Made by a program: the position numbers and the translations under genes. Below, one piece after another: positions 10,623-21,188 of a DNA stretch of 64,000 nt. The stretch covers positions 124,001 to 188,000 of the forward strand of contig QPMI01000502.1 in the NCBI GenBank assembly GCA_004431415.1, written 5' to 3'. This DNA is from Cyanophora paradoxa. Lineage: Eukaryota > Glaucocystophyceae > Cyanophorales > Cyanophoraceae. Positions within the stretch are counted from its first letter, which is position 1; the number at the start of each line of letters is the position of its first letter. Under the pieces are notes generated by a model. The model was given only the letters and a program-made list of their open reading frames with translations. It searched no databases and was not told the origin of the DNA.

Positions 10623-13600
10623 TGCGCCCCTGGTGCACCGGGCAGGAGCACCCCGTGCTGGGGCCCTTGAATCAGCTGGCAGCGCACGAAACTCTGCTGA
10701 CATCTCCACCAGCATTACCAAAGCTTCGTCGCTGCCGGCGAAGTTGTCTTTAGGCGGAAATTCTGAACTCGCGCGGATCTCTTGCGACCCCAAATCCGCG
10801 TCCTCGGACTCGAGCTCTCTCTGCTCATTCCGGGGAGCGGCGCGCTGGGCCGCGGATGCGGCGGGCGCCAGGGGACAGCACAATCTCGTACTCCTCATGT
10901 GGCAGCACTTCGTCACGCTCGGCCGCGAGGACGTCGCGCACGAGTGCGTGCCCCGCGCACCCGTCCCACGAATGTCAATTCTGTCCCGCGAATGTCAATT
11001 CTGATGGGCCCGAACATTCTGGAACGTTCCGCAGACTTTTGAAGGGCAATCCCCTCGGCCCGGGCGATTTGCTGGACCTCTTCTTGTGCGCCTTCTGGGC
11101 GCGCGGCGGGAAGTACGAGGAGCTGGAGGCGGCGCTGAGGCGCCTGGAGGCGGGGGCGGGGGCGGGCGAGGGGCAGCCGCGCCGGCGCACATGTACGGAG
11201 CCCCTCGTGCAGGCCCGCCTCGACGTCCTCGCCGCGCTCCTCGTCGAAGCAGCCGCGCACGACGTCGGGTTCCGCGCCGCGCGGCCCCTCAGCGCCTCCA
11301 GGCGCGCCTCTAGCTCCTCCTCCTCCACGTGCGCCGCCACTCGCCCGCTCGGTCGGCCCGCGCCGCGTGATTCCCTTTGCAGGCGGCGCCACTCGAAGGC
11401 GGACGTACTGAAGGACATCCGACGGGAGGCGCTTGGGGGGGCGGCCCCAACCCCCGACCTCCCCAGTCTCGAGAAGCTCGCGGCGCTGGAGGGGCCGAGG
11501 GACCGCGAAGCCTTTCTGTCCGCCTTCGCCGTCCCGCCCCCGTCCCGGGCCCCGCTTTCGCTCACTCGCCGCCGCCCCCGCTGTCCTCGCCAGGCGAATC
11601 TGCCCGGACTTCAGCGCGGAGGCGTTCCGCGCGGAGTTCATCCGCAGGAACCTCGACATAGAGGACGGCCGCCTCGCCAAGGTGCGGTCTTTGGGGCGTT
11701 TTGAATACCTTCGACTTGCATTTGGGAAGTCGTAAATCTTGGAATGTTTGTTTTGACCTTTGAACTTGCTCTAACTGGCATATGACTTGGTCTCGCAACT
11801 TTTTTGCGGCTCATCATTCATTTTGAATTCCAATCTCTAGCTCTAGCTCCTCCACGACATCCATAGATTAATTTTTTTTAGTTGACGAATCAATTATTTC
11901 TAGCACGCCCCACCCGTTTCGCCCTAAGCTTCCTCCGAACTTGCATGGAATTGTGTGGCCACTTGTCTGTCTGTGGCGCACCATTCTCAGTCTCGTGATG
12001 CTTACAATTCGTTTTTTTCTCTGTTCAACCCCCTGATGTTTGTCTAGCTCCGCCCCGCTCCTCGCCTCCGCTGAGCCTGCGGCAGGCTGCGCCGGGGAGC
12101 GTGTGGCGCCCGCTGCGCATCGACGCGGGCCGCCTGGTCCGGCTCGTCCAGTACGGGTGCGCCCCGCCTCGCCCCTCGCCCCTCGCGATCGCAGCCGGCG
12201 CGCGCGCGCCGGCCTCACGGCCACGGGTCCCCCGCCAGGATCGCGTACGAGATGTACCACCCGGTGCTGAAGCCGCACGTGGCGCGGGCCGAGGCGCTCC
12301 ACATCGACGCCGCCGCCTACGACGTCCTCCGCGGCGAGACCGCCGCCGCCGTCTGGGGCCCCGAGACGCCCGGCTCCCTCGAGGCGGAGGAGGCGCGCCA
12401 GGCGGCCGGGCTGCAGGAGCGCGCGGAGCGGGCGGAGCGGGCGCTGGCGGAGGCGCGCGAGGCCGCGCGCCGGGCCGAGGAGCGGGCGGAGCGGGCGGAG
12501 GCGCGGGCGGCGGAGGCGGAGGCGGAGTGCCGGCGGGAGGTGGAGGCGGCGAGGGCCGAGGTCGTCGACCTGCGGCGGCAGCTGGTGCGCCCCGCGCCCT
12601 CCCCTGCGATGCCGCCCCCGGAGCCCGCGCTCACGGGCGCGCCGTCGCAGCCGTCGCGGCGCCCCCGTTCCCCTCCACACGGCGGCCCCAGGCTCCGGCG
12701 GCGCCCGCGGCGTCAGAGCCGGCCCGCGTGTCCCCGTCCCCGGAGCCGGCTATCCCTGCCCCTGCGCCGGAGCCGCCGCAGCCCGTCACCGAGCGGGGAG
12801 AGCCCGTCGCGATCAAGAAGGAACCGGAGGAGGAGCGGAAGCGGAAGCGCGAGGCAGAGGCGGCGCCGGCGCGGCCAGACGCGGCGGTCAAGCGCGATCC
12901 CGGAGCGCTGGCGATCAAGCGCGAGCGCGAAGCAGCACCGCCGGCCGCGCCGCCGGCCGCCGTGGTCAAGCGGGAGCGCGGAGCGGAGGCGCCGCCGGCC
13001 CTGGCGAGTGCGGCGGAGCGGCTGGAGGGCTCGCTCGCGAAGCGGGCGCGGGCCTCTCCGCCCCCGCCCCGGGGGCTCCCCGCCTCCCCTGCGCGGTCCG
13101 GGCCGCCGCAGCCGCAGCCGCGGCCGTCGAGCTCGAGCGAGCGCGCCCTCGAGGCCATCGACGTCATCGACATCACCGACTCGGACGACGAGGAGCCCGG
13201 CTCCCTCCCGCCGCCCCCGCCCCGGCCGCCGCCTTGTCTCCGTCAAGCGCGAGCCGGAGGCGCCGCCCGCGCGCCCGCGCCCCGCCCGGGGACAAGCGTC
13301 CTCGTCCTCCCCTCCCGCCCCCGCCCCGCCGCGGCGGCTGCCGCGCCGGCGGCGGCAGCGACAGCGGTCATCGCGCCCGACGCACTCGTGCGCGCCTCTT
13401 CCTCCTCCGCCCTCCCGGCGGCGGCTGACCGCCCGGGCGCCCCCGCAGGAGGTGCGCGTGCTGGAGCAGGTGCTCGAGCCGCGGCCCTCGCCCGTCGCCG
13501 CCCTCGCCTTCTCCTGGGGCGTCTGCCGTGCGCCCCGCCCCGCCCGTCTCCCCCCGCCGGCCCCCGCGCGCCTCACGCCGCGCAGCGCTCTCGGGCCCCG

Positions 13601-15897
13601 CCGTGAGCGACGCCGTCGTGAGCCTGCATCGCTGCGGCAAGGCGCAGAAGTACCACTGGCGGCGGCCGGCCCCGAGGAGGCCCCCGCGCAGGAGCCGCCG
13701 CCGCCGGGCCCCTCGACATCGTCGGCATGGTCCCCATCGTGCGCCCCTTACCCCCCTGCGCCGCGCCGCCTCACGGGCCCCGCAGGAGATCGACCTCGAC
13801 ATGGACCCCATCCTCGCCTGCCCCGCGGGCCCATGGTCCCGTGCCCCAGCCCGCCGCTCCCGCCCCGGCCGCCGCCCGGGCGGAGCGGCCGCGGCGGCTG
13901 CACCAGCGGCACCAGCGGCGGCGGCGGCGGCGGCCCCCGCAGCGGCGCCGGCATCGCCGCCGCCGGCGTCGCAGCCTCTCGGCGGGTCCCTCTCGCAGCC
14001 CGCGGAAGGCGAGGGCTCGCAAGGGGCGCCCGAAGCGGCCGGAGCGCCGGCGCAGCACCGGCAGCACCGCCAGCGGCGCCGGCGCTGATGTTCACGCACG
14101 CACTGGAGCTGCCGGCGGAGGCGCTGCAGCGCGTCGGGCCGCAGCGCCCCGCGCACGCCCTCCCCGCCCTCGCCCTCTCCCGCGTGCGCCCCGCCAGCCC
14201 GCTCGCCGCCAGACTCCGCACCGACGCCGGCGCAGAACGACGCGTACATGCTCGCCTCCCTCGGCACCGCGGGGTACCTCTTCAGGTGCCCGCCTCCGCG
14301 CCGCCGCGCCGCCGCGCCGCCCCGCCGCCGCGCGCCCGGGGCCCTGACGGGGGCGGGGGCAGCGTGTACGGGCGGCACGCGCGGTGGGAGCGGTTCGGGC
14401 TGATGCGGAGCGACGCGGAGGGGCCCGGGGCGAACCCCCAGTGGCCCACCGCCATCGCCTTCAGCCTCCACGACAACAACGTCGTCCTCGTCGGCACCCA
14501 GGCCCGCCCCGCCCCTGTTCCCGCGCCCCGCCCCGCCCGCCGCTGCAGCTGAGCGCGCCGCGCAGACGGGCCGCGTGCGGATCTCGAACCTGAAGAGCCG
14601 GCGGCCGGTGGTGGAGTGCCCGGCCGGCCTCGGCCCAACGGCGCCCCCGTCGCCGCGCCCGTCGCGGCCGTGCTGCCCACGGTCTGCCGCGCGCCCTCGT
14701 GGGCGTGGTGGGCGAACCCGGGCGCTCCGGCGCCCCGCCCCGCCCCGCTGGACGCCTCGACGCCCGACCCGACCGCCGAGGGCCGCTGGGTCTACTGCGA
14801 CTTCGCCGCCGCCGGGACGTGCGCCCTCGACCCGCGCCCCCTCCGCCCCGCCCCGCCCCCGCCGACGTGCCGGGGCGGCGCAGGAGCCTCCTCGCGCTCT
14901 TCACGCCCTCAGCCGAGCTCCTCAACGCGCAGCCGCCCGAGGGCCCCACCCCCGACTGCCGTCCGCCCCGCCCGCCCGCCTCCGTCCCGGCGCAGCGCCG
15001 GCTGACGTGGCACGGCAGTGCTGGCGCGGCTGGAGCTCGCGGGGACCGCCCCGCCCGGCTCCACCGCCCGCGTCGTCCCCGGCGGTGCGCCCCCGCCCCG
15101 GCCCCCGCCCCGCCGCCCCGCGCAGAACCCTCCTGACGCCCGCCCCTCCCCTCCTTCGCTGCAGGCGTGCACTTCTTTCTGCAGGGCTTCGACCCGGCGC
15201 GCCGCACGCCGCCGGCGCCGGCGCCGCCGCGGCGCCCCGGGGCCCGCCGCCGCCGCCGCCGCTGCCGTTCGGGCTGCCCCCGTGGACCTGCCCGAGGAGG
15301 AGGGGCGGCTGGCGCAGCTGGTGGCGGTGACGCTGGAGGACCGCCTCGTGCTGGCCCGCCTGCGGCCGCTCCCCGCCGGCGCCGGCCCCGCCCCGATGGC
15401 CCTCGAGGTCGCCCACGCCGCGCCCCTGCCCCCGGGCTACGCCCGCTTCCAGGCCTCGTCCCTCTCCGCCGACGCCGCCGCCCTCTACGTCCTCGCCGCC
15501 CGCCCCGGCCCCGGCCCCGGGGCGCCGGGGGCCCCCAGGCCCTCCTCGTCTACGACCTCTCCCGGGGCCTGCCGCCGCCGCCTGGACCCTGCCCCGGGCC
15601 GCCTCGCCCGCCCCGCCCTCGCCCTCGACCTCCCCGCCGCCCTCCGGCCCGCCTCCGTGCCGCCGCCGCCGCCGCGCCCCCCGGGACGCCCCCCGCCCCC
15701 GCCGACGCCCACGTTGCCACCTGCCTCGCCGCCTCGCCCAAGGACGCCGGCCTGGTACCCCTCCCTCCGCCCCCACTGCCCGCCCCGAGCCTTCAGGGCT
15801 GACGGTCCCCCAGGTCGCGGTGGGCACGCGGGGCGGGGCGACGGCCCTCCTGCGCATCCCCGAGCCGCTCCTGCGCCAGCTCGGCGCCCGCACCTAG
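10546..15897 (+). CDS. TOPLESS-like WD40 transcriptional corepressor
   Basis: Multi-exon gene ending at TAG 15895-15897. The first part (about 10880-11680) is helical. LVLLMWQHFVTLGREDVAHE and the following GGKYEELEAALRRLE resemble the LisH and CTLH helices of TOPLESS/Groucho-type proteins. A coiled-coil exon (about 12250-12590, repeated RAERAER/EAEAR) follows, then a disordered Lys/Glu/Pro region with IKKE, VKRD, IKRE and VKRE motifs and the acidic VIDITDSDDEE. The C-terminal half has WD40-like blades. ALSRNDAYMLASLGTAGYLF (14165-14280), PTAIAFSLHDNNVVLVGTQ (14449-14510) and GRVRISNLKSRRPVVE match, in order, the TOPLESS segments that read ALSKNDSY, FHPQDNN and IYNVRVDEVKSK in plants. The last blade has ATCLAASPKDAG and VAVGTRGG. 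An intron at 11682 to about 12047 is unusually long and AT-rich. The start is uncertain. The family call rests mainly on the WD40 matches. Confidence 0.55.
11682..12047 (+). other. long AT-rich intron
   Basis: It lies between exons ending LDIEDGRLAK and starting near LRQAAPGSVWRPL. At about 366 bp with low GC, it is five to six times longer than the other introns of this gene. It keeps a GTGCGG donor and a CTGAT branch-like motif before TTTGTCTAG. No small RNA was recognised in it. Confidence 0.55.
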
Positions 15898-16550
15898 CCG
15901 CCGCGCCGCCTCGTCGGCCGTCTGTAGTCCCCGGTGCGGTATGCTTTTTGCAGTCCGTTCGCTGTCCGTCACGCTAGGTCTATATGTGACTTGTGACAGC
16001 CATCTATTTTAGCAACAGACCCCCCGGCCCGCGCGCTGCTTTTCAAAATCCGCAGCGTGTGCCTGTACACCATCTATCTTCCTCCGCGATGCAGTGACTC
16101 TAGTTTGTGATAGCGATCTCAGCCGATCTGAGCCCCCCATAGGCAAAGACCCCCCTCCTCCGAGCCACGCTTCGAAATTCTCGAAGCTAGGATTCGAATT
16201 CGAAGCAGAAAGCTCGTCATGGCAGCTCCAGTGCTAGTGTACAAGCTAGTAGCCTGGAAGAACTGAGCAGTACTGGTACTAGTGAGTGAATTCGTTGTCC
16301 CCCGGCCCCGGCCCCAAACCCCGGCCCCGTCCCCCCGGCCCGCGGCCGTTCCCCAAATCACTGCGCTCAGAGGGCCCTAGCCCGGGCATCCAAACTCGAA
16401 AAAGCTTGAACTTAATGCCAGCGGGTAAAGACTGAACTTGCTTATTTAGATCCCGAAGTTCGGAAAGAACTTCACGTAATACATAGGCCGGGGCTCTTTC
16501 GGTACGCGGTGCTGGGGCCGAGAAGCGGAACCACCGGGCGTCTCGACAGA
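15898..16550. other. convergent intergenic/3' UTR region
   Basis: It lies between the convergent stop codons of the TOPLESS-like gene and the SECIS element of the selenoprotein gene. It is mostly moderate-GC DNA with a C-rich run at 16301-16350. No coding potential is convincing. It probably holds the 3' UTRs and polyadenylation signals of both genes. Confidence 0.6.
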
Positions 16551-16631
16551 GGCGCTGCTGCGAATTCTTCGGGCTGCACGCCGACCTACGGGGTAGGCCT
16601 TTTGGCATGCGCCGTCATGGGCGCAGGCGCC
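16551..16631 (-). promoter_or_regulatory. SECIS element (selenocysteine insertion hairpin)
   Basis: It sits on the minus strand, 72 bases after the stop of the selenoprotein gene. From 16631 downward: a lower helix (GGCGC...TGCG paired with CGCA...GCGCC), an internal loop, the core AUGA at 16618-16615 and the opposing GA at 16570-16569. A ten-pair upper helix (GGCGCAUGCC with GGCGUGCAGCC, one bulged A and one G-U pair) leads to AAAA at 16603-16600 at its top. A mini-helix CCUAC/GUAGG closes the apical region. The AUGA-to-AA distance is 11 nt, inside the usual range. The extra apical mini-helix makes it a form 2 SECIS. Confidence 0.85.
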
Positions 16632-16702
16632 GCTGGGTCGCCCGGCGGGGCCGCCTCCACAGGCTCCCGTCCCGCGGAGCATTCCCGGCGTCCTCCGCTC
16701 AG

Positions 16703-17184
16703 TTACTTGATGAACGGGCGGACCTGCGCCGGCGCGCAACGCAGAGTCAGCGCTGGGCCTTGGAGAGGGCGCGGGAGGCGGCGCACTCGCTCCACGACGT
16801 CGTTGGGCTCAGGGAACCCACCGCCGTTCAGCTTGCTGTGGATGAGCTCGCCGCTCTCAAGCACAATCTGCGCGCGAAGAGGAATTCATGGTCAGGGGCG
16901 TTCGCGCAGCACTTGAACGGGAAAGCGGACCTCGAAGGCGCTAGCGCGGGGCTGCGCGGCGGCGGCAGTGTTAGCGGAAAGCGGCGCCGTAGACTCCAAA
17001 CTGCGCGCACCGCCTTCGCATTCCCAACTACTTCCACTTGCTCGCCGAAGGCCCTGTTCAACGCGGCCGCCACCCTGCCGCGATGCAGTCAGAGGCGTTC
17101 ATTCACGCAGCCGGAGCCTCGGAGGCGTGCGCACGCGTTGAACTTGGACCCGTACCCTCAGCGAGTGCAGTACTCAATGTCGAT
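16703..17184 (-). CDS. selenoprotein W-like (Rdx family) protein, UGA = selenocysteine
   Basis: Small thioredoxin-like redox protein with a CxxU active site. Exons on the minus strand are 17184-17135, 17074-17011, 16951-16931 (a 21-bp microexon), 16867-16787 and 16723-16703. They total 237 bp, all in frame, and the stop is TAA. The first encodes IDIEYCTRUGYGSKFNA with UGA at 17160-17158 in the Sec position. Then come VAAALNRAFGEQVEVVGN, SAFEIVLESGELIHSKL, GGGFPEPNDVVERV and RPFIK. These match the SelW order: YCxxUGY, helix, V-G, FEV, GxLIHSK, GF. All four introns are 59-63 bp, GT-AG, each with CTGAC or CTAAC before the acceptor. About 79 codons are seen. A short first exon with the ATG, probably within 17240-17340, is not resolved. 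A SECIS lies just downstream. Confidence 0.85.
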
Positions 17185-17654
17185 CTACGCGGTCAGCAAC
17201 CGTGTTATCAATGCGAGAGCGCGCGAGCGAGCGGCCGGCGGAGAGGACGGAGAGAGAGGCCGATTATTTAGCTGAGGCAAGAGGCAGAATGGTCGTCTCG
17301 GCATGGCCGCCAGCATGAGGCAATAATGCGCACGCGCCCCGGATTGGGGCGGCGGCCGGACCAGAGACGGCGCGGAAAAGCTAGAGGGACAAGAAATGAG
17401 CGCCTAAAACGAGTGTGCGTGGGCCGCGCGGTTCAACGGCGGCCAGAAAGATGCTCAATGCTTGGCACTGCATGACATAGCGTGCACGCACCCGCATTTT
17501 CTAGAGAGGCTCGTGCGAGGATAGTGAAACGCTGTGCTGTGCTGTGAGCGCTGGCGCTGATTGCGACGTACCCCCGGTGTTGGGGTACATCGCGAGAGAG
17601 AGTGAAGAGGCGACCGCGCGGTCGCGGTTTGCAGGTGGCGCTAGGAGCGCGCAA
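17185..17654. promoter_or_regulatory. bidirectional promoter region
   Basis: It lies between the divergent selenoprotein (minus) and gamma-glutamyl hydrolase (plus) genes. It must hold the unresolved first exon of the selenoprotein gene. A TGGGGTAC word is at 17581-17588, 67-74 bases before the hydrolase ATG. Confidence 0.5.
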
Positions 17655-19328
17655 ATGGCCTGCAATGGCTTCAGGAGGGCGGCGGCGCTGCGCCTGGCGT
17701 GCCTCGCGCTGTGCGCGCTGGCGGCGCTTGCTGAGCGGAACCCGATGGACGAAGGACCGAACATGCGGCCCGTGATAGGCGTCATGGCGCAGCCTTCCGA
17801 CGGTCCCATCCAATCGCTCGGGCCGCAGTACATCAGCGCCTCGTACGTGAAGTTCCTGGAGAGCGCTGGCGCGCGCGTGCTGCCCGTCCGGTGCGAGCCA
17901 GCGCGCGCGCACGCAGCTGCATAGCTGTATATGAGCGCTGCGTAGCCTCGGTTGGGCCTTGCTCGGCCGCAGACGTCCAGATTCGCCCTTGATTCGGCCG
18001 CGGCCCCGTCGCAGGTACGACCTCTCGTTTGCGGACCTTGAGACCGTGTTCAACAACATCAACGGACTCCTGATTCCGGGAGGCGCCGCGGATCTCAACA
18101 AGTCGCCCTTCTACTTCACGCTCGAGTACCTCTTCAAGCTCGCCATAAAGGTCCTCGCGCTCGCCCCTCTAGCCAAGCCTCGCTCACGCGCGGTTGGGCG
18201 AGCGTAGGAGAACAAGGCGGGCAGCTACTTTCCGGTGCGCTCGCCGGCCCTCGCGCGCGCGCCGCGGCCCGCCGACAGCGCGCGCGCCCAGGTCTGGGGG
18301 ACGTGCAATGGATTCGAGGCGCTGACGGTGATCGTGGGGCAAGACTACGGGGTGTTGACGCAGTACGATGCGGAGAACTACACGGTGCCGCTGCAGCTGG
18401 CGGGGGCGGCGAAGGGCAGCCGGCTCCTGCGCTACGCGCCCCCCGAGGTCGTCGAGGACCTTGCCACGCTCCCCATCACGATGAACAACCACCACTTCGG
18501 CGTCCATCCCGACGACTGGGCCGGTGCGCCCCCGGATCGGATCACCTCCGGCCCCGCGCCCCGCCTCGCCGCCTCGCCGGCCGTTCGTGAGGCCGGGGCG
18601 GCAGCGAACGGGCGGCTGGCGGAATTCTTCGACATCGTGTCGACCAACGTGGACCGGGCGGGCCGCACCTTCATCTCCACCATCGAAGCCAAGCAGTTCC
18701 CCGTCTACGGCGTCCAGTGGCACCCCGAGAAGCCCCAGTTGTGCGTACCCCCCGCCCCTCCTCGCACCGTGCCCCCGCCCACGCTCCCTCCCGCAGCGAG
18801 TGGGACCCGCTGGAGGTGATCGACCACTCGGGCCCGTCGGTGCGCGGCCGGCGGCGCCGCTCGGGGCCCCTCGGGCGGGTCTGAAAGGCGGCGGACGCGA
18901 GCGCAGGTGCGGGCGTCGCAGTACATCGCGAACTTTATCGTCTCCGAGGCCCGCAGGAGCCTCCACCGTGCGCGCCGCGCCCCGGCCGCGGCGAGGGCAG
19001 GGGGGAGGGGCCCGAGCCGCCGGGGCGCAGAGCTGGACCCGAAGCTGCAGGGGCAGCTGATCTACGCCCACTCGCCCGTCTACGTCCAGGACCGCCTCCG
19101 CTACTTCCAGCAGGTCCCGCCCCGCCCCGCCCGCCCCGCCCCGGCCCTGAGCCCCCGTCCCCGCCCCCGCCTCACCGGCTCTTCTCGCGGCAGGCGTACT
19201 TCTTCGACTCGGCGACGTACAACCCCGCGGGGCGCGTGCTCCCCGCGGGGCCCGACGCCCGCGCGCCCCCGTCCCGCCTCCGCGGCTCCAAGCACCCCGA
19301 CCCCGCCGCCGGCCCCCTCGTCGTCTAG
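17655..19328 (+). CDS. gamma-glutamyl hydrolase (folate poly-gamma-glutamate hydrolase)
   Basis: It cleaves gamma-glutamyl tails from folates in the vacuole or outside the cell (peptidase C26). The ATG at 17655 opens a signal peptide ([16 protein letters not shown]) directly followed by [18 protein letters not shown] and [20 protein letters not shown], the family's N terminus. The nucleophile Cys lies in [13 protein letters not shown] (codon 18304-18306) and the catalytic His in [11 protein letters not shown] (codon 18721-18723). [15 protein letters not shown] and [13 protein letters not shown] are also conserved. Reading across eight short GT-AG introns gives an unbroken protein, ending with a family-like tail ([10 protein letters not shown]) and a stop at 19326-19328. 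No essential residue is missing. Confidence 0.93.
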
Positions 19329-19647
19329 CGCGCAGCTCGGCCCAGGCGCAGGCATCATCGGGAGCAGGCCCTCCAATTCGATCGTGGCAGAGGCGATAGG
19401 CCTAGGTTTCCTCAGTTTCAACACGGCAGTGCTAGTCCTTTCTTCAGCAGATAGCTTCAGCGAGCTAGAGAGTTCGAGTCACGTACAGCCACGCAGGATA
19501 GCGAGAATCGTAACCGTAGGCGATGTGCAGCAGGCAGACGCAGGGTCTGGTATTCAGTTCCGTATTTTTACTGGTATTTAATTTGTTAAAAAGGCATTGC
19601 CGCCGGCCGGGCGGGGTTATCAAAGGAGCGACGTCCAGGGCGGGGGC
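19329..19647. other. convergent intergenic region
   Basis: Moderate-GC DNA between the stop codons of the gamma-glutamyl hydrolase (plus) and SET-domain (minus) genes. It probably holds both 3' UTRs. Nothing else was recognised. Confidence 0.7.
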
Positions 19648-21188
19648 CTAGGGAGGGGGCAGGTGGGCGGCGGGGATGCGGGCGGGCCAGCCGTCCTCGG
19701 ACTCGGGCGCGATGGGCAGCGGCGCGGCGCCCTCCGCGAAGGCGCGCGTGCCCCCGCCGGGCTCCTCGCGATCGCCGCCGTCGCCGACCCCGTCGCCCGC
19801 GCCCCCCGTGTAGTCGATGAGCACCTGGGGCGGGCCGGGGCCGTCAGGGCGGGCGAAGATGAAGGAGAAGGAGGAAGAGGGGGCGCGGGGGCGGGCCTGC
19901 TCGCCGGGGGCGATGTGCCTGCAGGCGAGGAGGGCGACGCGGGGGAGTCCGCCCTCGAACCAGGAGAGGGCCTCCGCGTTGGGCGCCCCGCTGTGGTTCG
20001 CGAGGGCCCCGAGGCCCCGCGCGGCTGCTGCGTCCACCACGACCCCCGCCACGAGCGTGCGGAACGTGTACACGTCCGACGCCCGCCCCGCCGACCGCTC
20101 CTTCACCTCCCCGGGGTACGAGCACACGAACTCCCCGGCCCCGAAGGCCCGCAGCGCGAAGAGGCCGTACCCCACCGCCTCCGAGACGAGGGCGAGGGCG
20201 AGGGCGGCGGGGTCGTCGCGCCCCGCGCGGGCCCGCTCGAGGGCCTCCGGGGGGTGGGCGGCGTTGTGCCGGCGGGGCCGGAGCGCGTTGACGGCGACGT
20301 GGCGGACGTAGCTGCGCGTGGCGACGCTCCGGCTGGTGAGGCGCACCTCGAAGCCGGCGCGCGCCGAGAGGAGCGCCTCGAGGCGCCCCGGGGGGACCTC
20401 CTCCACCCGCCCCGCGCCCCGGTCGTACAGGCGCAGGGGCCCGAGCTCCCACGCCGGCGCCCGCGCCATCGCGGCCGCCTCGGCGGCGCTGCAGTCGAGG
20501 ATGTCGCCGCGGGCGGCGGCGAGGGCGGGGGCCTCCCCCGGGGCCACGCCGAGGTCGGCGGCGAGGTCGAGGCGCTTGAGGCCGGCGAGGAGCGCCGGCG
20601 TGAGGCCGTACGCGTCCTCGCAGGCCAGCGGCGCCCCGGCACGCACCAGCGCCCGCGCCGCCTCCCGGTTGTCCATCAGCAGCGCGAAGTGCAGGAGCGT
20701 CTGCCGGTACCGCCCGACCGTCCCCGCGAGCGCCCCGGGGGAGAGCCCGTCGAGCTCGGGGACGCGCCCGGTGACGATCTCCTCGAGGGGCCGGGGCAGC
20801 TCCTCGACGGAGCCGGCCAGGTCGAGCAGCTGCACCCGCCCCACCGCCCGCAGCTCCGCCCCGAAGTCCTCCGCCCCCGACCCGTCCCCCATCGCTGCCC
20901 GCGCGATGAGCCCGCCGGCGACGCGACGCGACGCGCGCGCACGCACCCATCTCCCACATCATGTCCGCGAAGAGGGCCTCGCTGCGGGCGGGGCGCGGCC
21001 GCGGTCGGCGCGCGGACGGGCCGTGCGGGCCGTGCGGGGGCGCCGGCGGGGCGTCGGCCGCACGAGATCTTCTTGGACGCGATGTGCGGGGCGCTGTAAA
21101 AAGTGTACGTCGGCTTCCCCGCCAGGTCCAGCCGCCCCACCGGGCCGAGGCCTGGCGGCGCCGCGTCCGACACGCTGGGGTCGAACAT
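19648..21188 (-). CDS. ankyrin-repeat SET-domain protein (putative lysine methyltransferase)
   Basis: Predicted S-adenosylmethionine-dependent protein lysine methyltransferase. The first exon, from ATG 21188, encodes MFDPSVSD...TYTFYSAPHIASKKIS. One intron (about 20975-21063) joins it to EALFADMMWEMGACARV, then a single long exon runs to the stop at 19650-19648. An ankyrin-like segment is visible (YRQTLLHFALLMDNREAARA, LVRAGAPLACEDAYGLTPAL). The SET core follows: YGLFALRAFGAGEFVCSYPG, VYTFRTLVAGVVVDA, LANHSGAPNAE (19985-20000, the NHS-PN pseudoknot motif) and VLIDYTG near 19815. The Cys of the usual NHSCxPN is replaced by Gly, and there is no post-SET Cys cluster. The substrate is unknown and may be non-histone. 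Confidence 0.75.

Noticed and set aside
13235-13300. A further VKREPE sumoylation-like motif (VSVKREPEAPP)
   Set aside because: It is in a different frame from the VIDITDSDDEE segment, and no convincing intron joins the two, so it was not counted.
16607-17275. A 222-codon plus-strand ORF with helical look
   Set aside because: It is the antisense of the selenoprotein exons and SECIS. The minus strand has conserved motifs, splice signals and a SECIS, which the plus ORF lacks.
19597-21099. A 500-codon plus-strand ORF
   Set aside because: Antisense of the SET-domain gene, whose ankyrin and SET motifs are unambiguous on the minus strand.
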